Shown: piece after piece, positions 50,189-57,134 of the stretch
Numbering within the stretch: the first letter of the stretch is position 1
Layout: each line of letters opens with the position of its first letter
NCBI GenBank assembly: GCA_001725945.1
Contig: LRMT01000049.1
Coordinates: 1-64,000 of the forward strand
DNA from: Cupriavidus sp. UYMMa02A
Lineage (GTDB): Bacteria; Pseudomonadota; Gammaproteobacteria; Burkholderiales; Burkholderiaceae
Length of the DNA: 64,000 nucleotides
Direction of reading: 5' to 3'
The notes under the pieces: generated by a model
Told to the model about the DNA's origin: nothing
The model's input: the letters and a program-made list of their open reading frames with translations, nothing else
Database searches by the model: none
Translations under genes and position numbers: made by a program

Positions 50189-50522
50189 GTGGAGACCGCG
50201 CCAAGCGTGCGAACTAATGAGCTGCTGTATGTGAAAGCGAGGCGATCCAGACGGGCTTGTGCCTGGGCTTTGTAGCGCGTTTAGTAGATTCTTCTGCGTG
50301 CCACGAGTCGGGGTGCTCGGTTCAGCCATCTTCCAATCCGGGGAGATCGACCTAGCTCGTTAGAAAAACACGAGGGGTCGGGCAACAGATCGCCCTGGCA
50401 GGAGCTGGCTGGTGATCGGATTGACATAAAGCGACCGCCGATTCCTCGAGCCGGCACCTGTTTAGCGCTCCCGGCGAGAAACTCGGTACCATTGGCTAAG
50501 TTTCTTCGATCAAGCGATAGCG
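50189..50522. other. Intergenic region, nothing recognised
   Basis: No gene or clear regulatory repeat is visible in this 334-bp stretch before the DUF3268 gene. Confidence 0.4.
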
Positions 50523-51014
50523 ATGCGTGTTGGCCGACCTATTCCCGCACCTGTACAGCCGGTTTGCGACGACTGCGGCAACGTTGCCCAGCTCGCCCAG
50601 GCAGGTGACACCGCATACCCCTACCTTGAGGATCATGGCCCCGTTTGGATCTGTGCGCCATGCCAGGCCTGGATCGGCGTCCGTCCTCGCAGCCGTCAGC
50701 ACACGCCCCTCGGTCGCCTTGCGAACGCCGAACTACGCGATGCGAAGAAGCGATTGCACGATGCGCTGGAGCCCTTGGTGGTCGGAAAGATGCGACGCGA
50801 TGGCGTGAACCCATTTGAGGCCCGCGGCAAGGCGATCAAGTGGCTAGCGAGCGAGCTTAATTTCAACTTGTCGACACCGAGTATTCACGCATTGACCCGT
50901 GAACAGTGCGAACAGGCAATCCGCTACATATCGGAGTTTCAGGCGGCACGCCAGCGCTCCAGCGAACGCGGGCCGCTTGCGGGTCACGGGATGGAAGCTT
51001 CAGGAGAAGACTGA
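50523..51014 (+). CDS. DUF3268-type zinc-finger protein
   Basis: This 163-residue protein has VCDDCGNVAQL and WICAPCQAWIGV, two C-x-x-C pairs that form a zinc ribbon, followed by PLGRLANAELRDAKKRLHD. This motif order is that of the DUF3268 zinc-finger family common on proteobacterial mobile elements. Its stop overlaps the ATG of the split SRAP gene by one base (TGATG at 51012-51016), so the two are co-translated. A role with SRAP in handling damaged or single-stranded DNA is possible but unproven. Confidence 0.75.
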   Translation: MRVGRPIPAPVQPVCDDCGNVAQLAQAGDTAYPYLEDHGPVWICAPCQAWIGVRPRSRQHTPLGRLANAELRDAKKRLHDALEPLVVGKMRRDGVNPFEARGKAIKWLASELNFNLSTPSIHALTREQCEQAIRYISEFQAARQRSSERGPLAGHGMEASGED

Positions 51015-51552
51015 TGTGCTATTCCGCGCAGATCCAGGCCAGCTACCGCAGGTACGTGCGCGACTTCGGCGCGCGCATCAGCCTTGAGCGCTTTATCGAT
51101 CTTTTCTGGGAAAAGCGACGTGATGGCGGCTGGTCGAAGCTGCCCAAGGCCATGCGAGCGGCATTCGAGGCGCCGACCAACGAGGGTGAGCGTGCCATTG
51201 CGGACCTGATCGCCGCAGCTGAGCGAGAGCAGGCCGGCGTCTTTGAGGCAGAGATGTTCCAGCAGAATACGCGTCTGACGACTGCTGAGCGCACCCTGGC
51301 CACCAAGCCGACGAAGAAGGCGGAGAACGACCAGCGCATTGCCATCGACAAGATCTCACGCGCCCAGCGCAACCTGGCCGATCTGCAGCGCACTGAGTTG
51401 CTGCCTCGCGATTCGCGGATATTTCCAGGACACTACGCGCCCGTGCTCGTCGTCGAGCATGGCCAGCTCACCGTCATTCCGATGCGCTATCAATGCCGCC
51501 TGCCCGGCTGGACTGCGGCAATGGAACGGCAGAAGCCGGGTACGTACAATGC
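51014..51552 (+). pseudogene. SRAP-domain protein (HMCES/YedK type), 5' part of a split gene
   Basis: SRAP proteins covalently cap abasic sites in single-stranded DNA through Cys2. MCYSAQIQASYRRYVRDFG has that Cys. A helical insert follows, then FPGHYAPVLVVEHGQLTVIP and MRYQCRLPGW. Similarity ends within the conserved motif PGTYNA at 51552. Here a 10.66-kb element begins and the frame runs on as a foreign tail to a stop at 51641-51643. The missing part, ARRDNLKKAW onward, is at 62212-62642. Joining the two at CAATGC restores the frame exactly. Confidence 0.88.
51547..51552. repeat. Left flanking 6-bp repeat of the integrated element
   Basis: CAATGC here is repeated at 62211-62216. One copy belongs to the undisrupted SRAP gene. 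A short shared sequence at both junctions is expected of tyrosine-recombinase crossover sites. Confidence 0.8.
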
Positions 51553-51571
51553 TTTAGGAACGTTGCTAACA
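51553..51571 (+). repeat. Left terminal inverted repeat of the element
   Basis: TTTAGGAACGTTGCTAACA begins directly after the SRAP sequence. Compared with the right end read inward (TTTTGGAACCTGGCAACTG), 12 of the first 16 positions match. The block GGAAC is shared. Confidence 0.6.
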
Positions 51572-51764
51572 TTAGATGAAAGAATTTGTTTTTTAATCAA
51601 GTACTTAGGTTTGATAACTCTTTTTTCCGAATTTATCGAATAGCAGGTCGCGTTCTTGGCGGGCAGATCTCTGCACTGCGGAACTCGTAGATTGAGGCCG
51701 AGTTCAACTCGGCGGCCGCTCACGGAAGCCAGGCACAGGAAGGCTTGGCGAGGCTGGGACGGGC

Positions 51765-52013
51765 TTAGGCACTATCAGACAGGGGGAACTCTGCATCAGC
51801 ATTGGTCGAAGCCTTTGTCTTGATCGGCGCCGGTTCGGCCACCATTTTCTCGGCCGGGTAGAGCGACAGGAAGCTGCGTGCGACCTCTGGGTCCCGGCAC
51901 GCCAACCAATCATCCCACTGCGCCCGTGGCACGATCACGATTGACCGCTTCTCCTTTTTCGGCCCGTGCATGCGTCGCATGATCGGATGATCTTCCGCGT
52001 TGACAGTCAGCAT
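51765..52013 (-). pseudogene. Element-borne SRAP gene, 3' part (interrupted by IS66)
   Basis: On the minus strand, MLTVNAEDHPIMRRMHGPK and EKRSIVIVPRAQWDDWL match the C-terminal half of SRAP proteins, including the late His-Pro-x-Met-Arg-Arg-Met-His motif. It continues the 5' part at 53905-54341. The two parts share the 8-bp duplication ATGCTGAC (minus strand). Removing the IS and one copy leaves 678 bp, exactly 226 codons, so the pre-insertion gene was intact (225 residues). Confidence 0.88.
52006..52013. repeat. IS66 target duplication, left copy
   Basis: GTCAGCAT is present here and at 53905-53912, immediately outside the IS termini. Eight base pairs is the normal IS66-family duplication length. 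Confidence 0.88.
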
Positions 52014-52084
52014 GTAAGCGGCCAGTTCTTCCACCTTGAATCGATTGAAGCGATGAAGCATCGTCCCCACGAAGGAGGATCGAC

Positions 52085-53380
52085 AACGCCAAGTCCAAGC
52101 GCAAGCCCCGTCGCCAGCCACTGCCAGCCCACCTGCGCCGAGTCGAGCATCACCACGAACCCGGGGATACTCACTGCCCAACACCGGGCTGTGGACGGAC
52201 CATGGTACGCGTGGGTGAGGACGTTAGCGAGAAGCTGGATATCGTGCCGGCGGAGTTCTTCGTGCACCGCCACATCTATGGCAAGTGGGCCTGCCGATGC
52301 TGCCAGCGCCTGGTGCAAGAGCCTGTTGAACCGCAAATCATCGACGGTGGCCTGCCAGCAGCCGGTCTGGTCGCGCACACGCTGATCAGCCGCTTCGTTG
52401 ACCACCTGCCGTACTACCGGCAGGAGACGATCACGCCCGCTCGGGCGTACACACGCCGCGCTCCACACTGGCTGCCTGGTCAGGGCGCGCTGGTGCGGCA
52501 CTGGAGCCGCTCTATGAAGCGCACAAGCGCTTCGTACTTGAGGCAAGGGTTCTGCACGCCGACGAGACGCCGGTGGCGATGCTCGACCCGGGAGCCGGCA
52601 AGACCAAGCGAGCCTACGTCTGGGCCTATTCGCGTGGCACCTTCGACCCACAACGGAGCGTGATCTACGACTTCTGCATTGGTCGAGGCGCGCAGTACCC
52701 GATTGCCTTCCTGGGAGGTACCAGTGAAGACGGCAACGAGCGATGTTGGCAAGGTACGCTGGTGCGCGACGAATACGCTGCCTATGACAGCGTGTTGCAA
52801 GCGCGCCCCGGTCGCATAGCCGCGGGATGCCTGGCCCATGCCCGGCGTCGGTACGACAAACTGCTACGAAACCAGGGCAGCAGCACGGTCGCGCCAGAGG
52901 CACTGCGTCGCATTGCGCAGACCTACCGTCTTGAGCGGGAGTTCGCCACCCTGAGCAGCGAGCAACGTCTGGCCAGAAGGCACAGCGACGCTAAGCCGCT
53001 GTGGGAGCAACTGCATGCCTGGCTACAACTGGGAGCGGTCACGTGTGCCCGATGGCGGCATCACAGCCAAGGCACTCGACTACAGTCTCAAAAACTGGCC
53101 GACGCTGACGCACCACCTCCTCGATGGAGAGGTAAGCGTGGACAACAACAGTCTGGAGAACCTGATCCGACCCTGGGCCCTGGGAAGGCGCTCATGGTTG
53201 TTCGCAGGCAGCGAACTGGCCGGTCAGCGCGCTGCGGTCGTAATGAGCCTGGTGCAATCAGCCAAGCTCCAAGGGCACGATCCGTGGGCCTACCTCAATG
53301 ATGTGTTGACCCGCCTGCCGACCCACCTGAACAGCCGCATCGACGAGCTGCTTCCCCATAACTGGCATCCCGCCTCCTGA
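52085..53380 (+). pseudogene. IS66 transposase TnpC, N-terminally truncated with frame breaks
   Basis: Reading begins abruptly at about 52088 with SKRKPRRQPLPAHLRRVEHH, followed by a zinc-binding segment GDTHCPTPGCGRTMV and ACRCCQRL. VAHTLISRFVDHLPYYRQE and LHADETPV-type sequence near 52555 hold the first catalytic Asp. RDEYAAYDSV, CLAHARRRYDKLL and DNNSLENLIRPWALGRRSWLFAGS hold the second Asp and the Glu. Frames change near 52465-52560 and near 53030. About 100 N-terminal residues are missing compared with full TnpC. Confidence 0.82.
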
Positions 53381-53389
53381 GTGAAAAAG

Positions 53390-53755
53390 CTATACAAGCA
53401 GCGCAATCCTTGGTTGGACTGCAGACAGCGGATTCTCAAGACGAAGATGAGAGTCCCCCTCGAATTGCGCGACTACGCAGTTCAACCACCCATCGTTGCC
53501 GAGGTCACGTAAGCAATCCGCTAGAGGCCATCCAGGGCAAGTCTCAATAAGATGCACGAAGGAATACGCCATTCCGAAGCAACCGTCATCGCCAAGTAAC
53601 CCTACCAAAATCCGAGCTTCACCATCAGTTATTGGCGTGACGATAGATCTATAGAGATCTTCAATCCTCTTTATCAGCTCTGGGGCGGCACTATCTTCGG
53701 AAGGAAGCTGCCCAATGATCGCCAATTCTTTGATTTCTTTCCGAATATCATTCAC
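53390..53755 (-). CDS. Hypothetical passenger protein inside the IS66 element
   Basis: This 121-residue soluble acidic protein (MNDIRKEIKELAIIGQLPSE) has GEARILVGLLGDDGCFGMAY and FVHLIETCPGWPLADCLRDL as its main conserved-looking segments. The pattern (a regular set of helices, many acidic residues and a Trp-rich end) resembles small immunity proteins of polymorphic toxin systems. I cannot name a family and no toxin is adjacent. It lies inside the IS boundaries, after tnpC on the opposite strand, where IS66 elements normally have only the right end, so it travels with the IS. Confidence 0.6.
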   Translation of the reverse strand: MNDIRKEIKELAIIGQLPSEDSAAPELIKRIEDLYRSIVTPITDGEARILVGLLGDDGCFGMAYSFVHLIETCPGWPLADCLRDLGNDGWLNCVVAQFEGDSHLRLENPLSAVQPRIALLV

Positions 53756-53904
53756 AACTATCGTCCCATCAGATCAGCGAAGTTTTCCCTATAGTACCGC
53801 GTTGGTTGCGCAGAGCGAACTGGCTTGGCCAGTGGCCTTGATCGTGAGCCCATCTCTGCTCTCGCCGTCATCGACCGGCAAGGTGGGACGGCGGGGCCGC
53901 TTAC

Positions 53905-53912
53905 GTCAGCAT
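53905..53912. repeat. IS66 target duplication, right copy
   Basis: GTCAGCAT is identical to 52006-52013 and directly follows the right terminal repeat of the IS66 element. Confidence 0.88.
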
Positions 53913-54341
53913 CGTGAACGAGGCTGCCCCGTCCGGCCAGTCCCTCCATAGGCCAGCTATCCCGAACGCCGGCTCATCCGTCAGCCAGAGCTTGTGGCGC
54001 ACCGATCTGGGCCCGTGCTCGTAGTTGGGCTCGTAGATGGCGCTGGCCGGTACCAGGCACATCTGGCCCTTCTTCCACGCACCGCTGAAGCTGCGCTTCT
54101 CCCCAACGGTCTCTGACCTCGCGTTGCAGGTGTCGAAGGGACGCACCCCCTCCGGGATTTTGTCCTTCGGGATCATGCCGAAGCTCGCCAAAATGCTCTC
54201 TCGCTTGCCGTCTCCATTCGCACGCACTATTGGCGCCGCATAGTCAGGCCAAGTCTCGAGCCTCCAATCGTCCTCCGGTGGTTCAACCAGGAAGATCTCA
54301 CGCAGTATCTTTCGCTGGAGTGGGGCGTAATTGACGCACAT
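53905..54341 (-). pseudogene. Element-borne SRAP gene, 5' part (interrupted by IS66)
   Basis: On the minus strand from 54341, MCVNYAPLQRKILREIF carries the catalytic Cys2. FDTCNARSETVGEKRSFSGA is the conserved N-A-R DNA-binding motif, and CLVPASAIYEPNYEHG holds the active-site Glu. The coding sequence stops at FTMLT because the IS66 terminus follows. It belongs to the short YedK/HMCES type and is distinct from the longer host SRAP that the whole element interrupts. Confidence 0.88.
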
Positions 54342-54676
54342 GGGGCTTTTCCGGTCGCGACGACCAGTGGATGCTACACCACGCAAACGCTACCGACTGC
54401 CGTGCGGCATGCCATACTCGGGCACGCGGAGCAGGGCACTTCCGGGGCCTATGGGAGCTGCGACCTTCCCGCGTATCTGCTTGCCGAGGCTGTCAAGGGG
54501 CTGACTGCGGCAGGGTGAAGCGCGGTTTGCGCCCCGATGTGGGTACGGACTTGATGGAGCAAGCTGGGGGCAGTGCGGCATCTTGTGGAAGGGCGGGGCG
54601 TCCCTCCGAACGTAGCCAATCATCCGAGCCAGCAGGCGTTTCGGCGGGCACTGCTGCCTACGAGCGAGGAAACGGA

Positions 54677-55474
54677 ATGGAAACGATGGTATTGCCCGGC
54701 CACGTGCCAGCAAAGTTTTACAAGTACAGGCCGATGAACGGCAACGCAGTGGCGCGGGTGGAAAGAATCGTGCTGCACAATGAAATCTACTTCGCCCCGG
54801 CAGCGACATTCAACGATCCTTTTGATCTTAGGCCGGTGTTTTCTCTCGAGGCATCCCTAGTGCGGCAGCGTGAAGACTACCTACGTATGTCGAGGAAGTT
54901 TCAGCCCCACCTAACAGAGGAGCAGCATCAAGCCGATGCGGACCGGGTGATGGCTACGTCGATGAATTCCACCAACATCGAAAGCACCTGTGCTGGCTTA
55001 CAAGCAATTCACAATCATCTCATTACGACGGGGGCCGGGGTTTTCTCCGCTTCAACCAAGCGAGATGACCTTCTGATGTGGGCGCACTACGCTGATTCAC
55101 ACAAGGGAGTGTGTCTTGAGTTCGACGCGACCAGTGTATTCATGGCGCATGCCCAGGAGGTCAAATACTCGGGGGATCGCACCGCGATCAATCCCTACAC
55201 TGACTCCAAAGATGCAATGCTTGAGAAGGCCCTGCTAACCAAGTCAGATCACTGGTCCTACGAGTTCGAGTGGAGGCTGATTCGATACCAAGGTGGGCCG
55301 GGAGCCGTTCAGTTCCCGCCACAAATACTTACTGGGATCATCTTTGGGGCACTCACCGCCCGCTCGACCGTTGAGCTTGTACGGGAATGGGTTGGCAAAC
55401 GATCTATCCCTGTCACGCTGTACCAAGCAACAACCAACAACACGAGGTATGCACTGGACATTCATTCCTGTTGA
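54677..55474 (+). CDS. DUF2971-domain protein
   Basis: The intact product has 265 residues. FYKYRPMNG, NEIYFAPAATFNDPFDLRP, LMWAHYADSHKGVCLEFD, EVKYSGDR and YEFEWRLIRY follow the DUF2971 order: Lys-Tyr-Arg, N-D-P-F-D, then W-x-H-Y-A-D-x-H-x-G. The start at 54677 has GAGGAAA upstream; an in-frame stretch back to 54371 reads like non-coding sequence. DUF2971 genes are often found on mobile elements and near defence genes. The biochemical activity is unknown. It is cargo of the recombinase-trio element. Confidence 0.78.
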   Translation: METMVLPGHVPAKFYKYRPMNGNAVARVERIVLHNEIYFAPAATFNDPFDLRPVFSLEASLVRQREDYLRMSRKFQPHLTEEQHQADADRVMATSMNSTNIESTCAGLQAIHNHLITTGAGVFSASTKRDDLLMWAHYADSHKGVCLEFDATSVFMAHAQEVKYSGDRTAINPYTDSKDAMLEKALLTKSDHWSYEFEWRLIRYQGGPGAVQFPPQILTGIIFGALTARSTVELVREWVGKRSIPVTLYQATTNNTRYALDIHSC

Positions 55475-55686
55475 AGGGGCACCTCTTAGCATGGCGGGCT
55501 AGCTCAGGCCTTAGGCCAAGTGTCGCTTTGGATTTTTACCCACCTCTTGGCTCCCGCATCGTGCCTGATGTCCTGTCCCCTGTCGGGCACGGAGGGCCCG
55601 GGTGGCTCCCGGTGCGTATGCTGGCCGAGGCAGTCAATCGGCGATCGAACATTGCAGTATGATCCACACTTTATTAGCAGCCGCGA

Positions 55687-56466
55687 ATGGGGGCGTGCGT
55701 GGACATTTCAAGCGTGGATAAGCTGTACCTCGTAGTGCTGTTCGTCATACCAGGGTTTATCGGGATGAAGTTCTATGGCATTGCGGTGGCGGGCGACAAA
55801 CTTGATGCATCGAAGGCCATTGTTGATGCGGTCGCGTTTAGTTGCTTCAACTACGCGGTATTTTCTTGGCTGATTTACTGGGTCCAGACTTCCGACCTAA
55901 AGCATGCGCATCCAGTTTTCTATGTGGCTTGCTGGGTATTTGTGCTTTTGTTCGCCCCTATCCTTTGCGCTGCTGCTTTGGTTTGGCTTCGCCGCTCTAA
56001 ATTGGTTGCCCGCTGGCTGCCTCACCCTACAGGCAAAGCATGGGACTACATCTTCAGTCAGCGAGAGCAGTTTTATCTCATAATAACTCTCAAGTCCGGG
56101 AAACGGATTGGGGCTGCTTACGGGCCGCAATCGTTTGCATCTAGCTTCCCGTGCGAGGAGCAAATCTATGTCGAGCAGGTGTGGGACATAGACGATGCCC
56201 AGGGCTTTATGAGCGCGCATACCAATAGCCGTGGGATGCTTGTCTCAGGGGCAAACATCGAATCCATCGAATTCATAGGACCTAACCATGAGTCAGAACA
56301 AACCGACGACGAAGCCAGTACCGGGAATTGCACAGGACGGGTATCAACCCCTGCAGAAGGGATACCAGCCGGCGGGGAACAAGGTGGGCGGCGGATACCA
56401 GCCGGCAACGGGCAAGATGCCGCCTCCCCCGCCGCCGCAGAACAAGACCAGCAAGTAGTACTCTAG
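55687..56466 (+). CDS. DUF6338-type membrane protein
   Basis: This 259-residue product has three hydrophobic segments in its first third (LYLVVLFVIPGFIGMKFYG; FSCFNYAVFSWLIYWV; PVFYVACWVFVLLFAPILCA). A cytoplasmic beta-rich domain follows (WDYIFSQREQFYLIITLKSG, FPCEEQIYVEQVWDID, IESIEFIG). This order matches DUF6338 proteins as I remember them. GTG 55699, with GGGGG upstream, is an alternative start. The last 55 residues overlap a second gene in another frame and have low-complexity composition. The overlap suggests that the two proteins are made together. Confidence 0.72.
   Translation: MGACVDISSVDKLYLVVLFVIPGFIGMKFYGIAVAGDKLDASKAIVDAVAFSCFNYAVFSWLIYWVQTSDLKHAHPVFYVACWVFVLLFAPILCAAALVWLRRSKLVARWLPHPTGKAWDYIFSQREQFYLIITLKSGKRIGAAYGPQSFASSFPCEEQIYVEQVWDIDDAQGFMSAHTNSRGMLVSGANIESIEFIGPNHESEQTDDEASTGNCTGRVSTPAEGIPAGGEQGGRRIPAGNGQDAASPAAAEQDQQVVL
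56288..56458 (+). CDS. Small GYQP-repeat protein overlapping the DUF6338 gene
   Basis: This 56-residue protein lies in a different frame from DUF6338. MSQNKPTTKPVPGIAQDGYQ begins it; GYQP occurs three times (DGYQPLQKGYQPAGNKVGGGYQPATG in outline), and the tail is MPPPPPPQNKTSK. AGGA lies seven bases before its ATG. The regular repeat is unlikely by chance and shows that this frame is selected. Similar short Gly-Tyr-Gln-Pro proteins accompany DUF6338 genes in my memory of mobile-element annotations. It may be a disordered partner of the membrane protein. Confidence 0.7.
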   Translation: MSQNKPTTKPVPGIAQDGYQPLQKGYQPAGNKVGGGYQPATGKMPPPPPPQNKTSK

Positions 56467-56492
56467 CCGGGCCGCTGCTGTCGCGGCCCGGC
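56466..56492. terminator. Bidirectional terminator-like hairpin
   Basis: GCCGGGCCGC and GCGGCCCGGC form a perfect 10-bp GC stem around a 7-nt loop, eight bases after the GYQP stop. It sits between convergent units (cargo on the plus strand, recombinase operon on the minus strand). No U-tract is visible. Confidence 0.55.
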
Positions 56493-56726
56493 CGAACGCG
56501 AGGCCACCTGCCATTGGGTGGGAGCCCGCCTGGCCCGGCGACCATGAGCATCCGGAAAACCTGGAGGCGCAGGCCCGTGAGCCAGCGCGGCGAGAGGGCG
56601 GACAGTCCTTCATGCCCTGCACTTGACCTTCTCTCGATTGAGAGGCCAATCATCACCGGATTCAGTTCCGCGCTCAGCCCGGTCCGTCCCGGCATGAGCA
56701 GCCGGCCATGCCGTGGGCGTAAGTCT

Positions 56727-57134
56727 TTACGTTGCTTGACCAAGCGGCACCACATCGGTATCGTCCAGCCGCGCCCGTAGCACGGAATTTTCATCGCGCA
56801 ATACTTCGTTGATCGATGCCAGCCGACTCACATCTGTGCGAAGGTTTGCGATCTCCTGCCGAAGCTCACGAATTTTTTCACGTGCAGCCTTCAATTCCAG
56901 TTGCTTCGCGTCGCGTTGAGCACGACTGTCGCGACCTTGGGCTAGCCGAATGGCTTCGGCGATCTTCGGGTAGTGGTTGTGGATTAGCGGACCGGTCACG
57001 CCGGCCTCTTCGGCAACGGCGCTGATGCTCAGCCCCTTCGCCTTGGTGTGGCGAGCGCGACCTTGCTGGATTCGAAACATTGCCAGGCGCAGATCCTTCT
57101 CGCGCTGATCTGCTGGCTTGCGTTGTTTGCTCAT
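56727..57134 (-). CDS. Small HTH/coiled-coil protein of the recombinase operon
   Basis: This 135-residue protein has a basic N-terminus (MSKQRKPADQREKDLRLAMF), a helix-turn-helix of TetR-like type (LSISAVAEEAGVTGPLIHNHYP), and a coiled coil (AAREKIRELRQEIANLRTDV, then NEVLRDENSVLRARL). Its ATG overlaps the recombinase 3 stop (ATGA at 57131-57134). It occupies the place of the small fourth gene in Tn554 (TnpC) and in strand-biased circularizing elements. It probably binds the element ends and directs or regulates recombination. Confidence 0.75.
   Translation of the reverse strand: MSKQRKPADQREKDLRLAMFRIQQGRARHTKAKGLSISAVAEEAGVTGPLIHNHYPKIAEAIRLAQGRDSRAQRDAKQLELKAAREKIRELRQEIANLRTDVSRLASINEVLRDENSVLRARLDDTDVVPLGQAT

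Larger units (their letters stand above)
52014..53904. mobile_element. IS66-family element, internally deleted
   Basis: Both ends carry GTAAGCGGCC as terminal inverted repeats, followed by an imperfect match including CCACCTTG about 20 bases in. They are flanked by the 8-bp duplication GTCAGCAT. At 1,891 bp it is shorter than full IS66 elements (about 2.4-2.8 kb) and lacks tnpA, tnpB and the first part of tnpC. It has a passenger gene between tnpC and the right end. The perfect duplication shows that it transposed as a unit, so the deletion either came later or the short form was mobilised in trans. Confidence 0.88.

Noticed and set aside
49905..50190. Repeated sequence in the Gly/Arg-rich region considered as a CRISPR or satellite array
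   Set aside because: Repeats are short, degenerate and in frame with coding periodicity; there are no spacers. They are codon repeats of a low-complexity protein.
51550..51643. Foreign C-terminal tail of the truncated SRAP frame as a functional new protein end
   Set aside because: It is simply read-through into the element's left end until the first stop; essential SRAP residues are lost.
54371..54676. In-frame N-terminal extension of the DUF2971 gene
   Set aside because: Sequence lacks family similarity and has low-complexity composition; the Met at 54677 has a good ribosome site.
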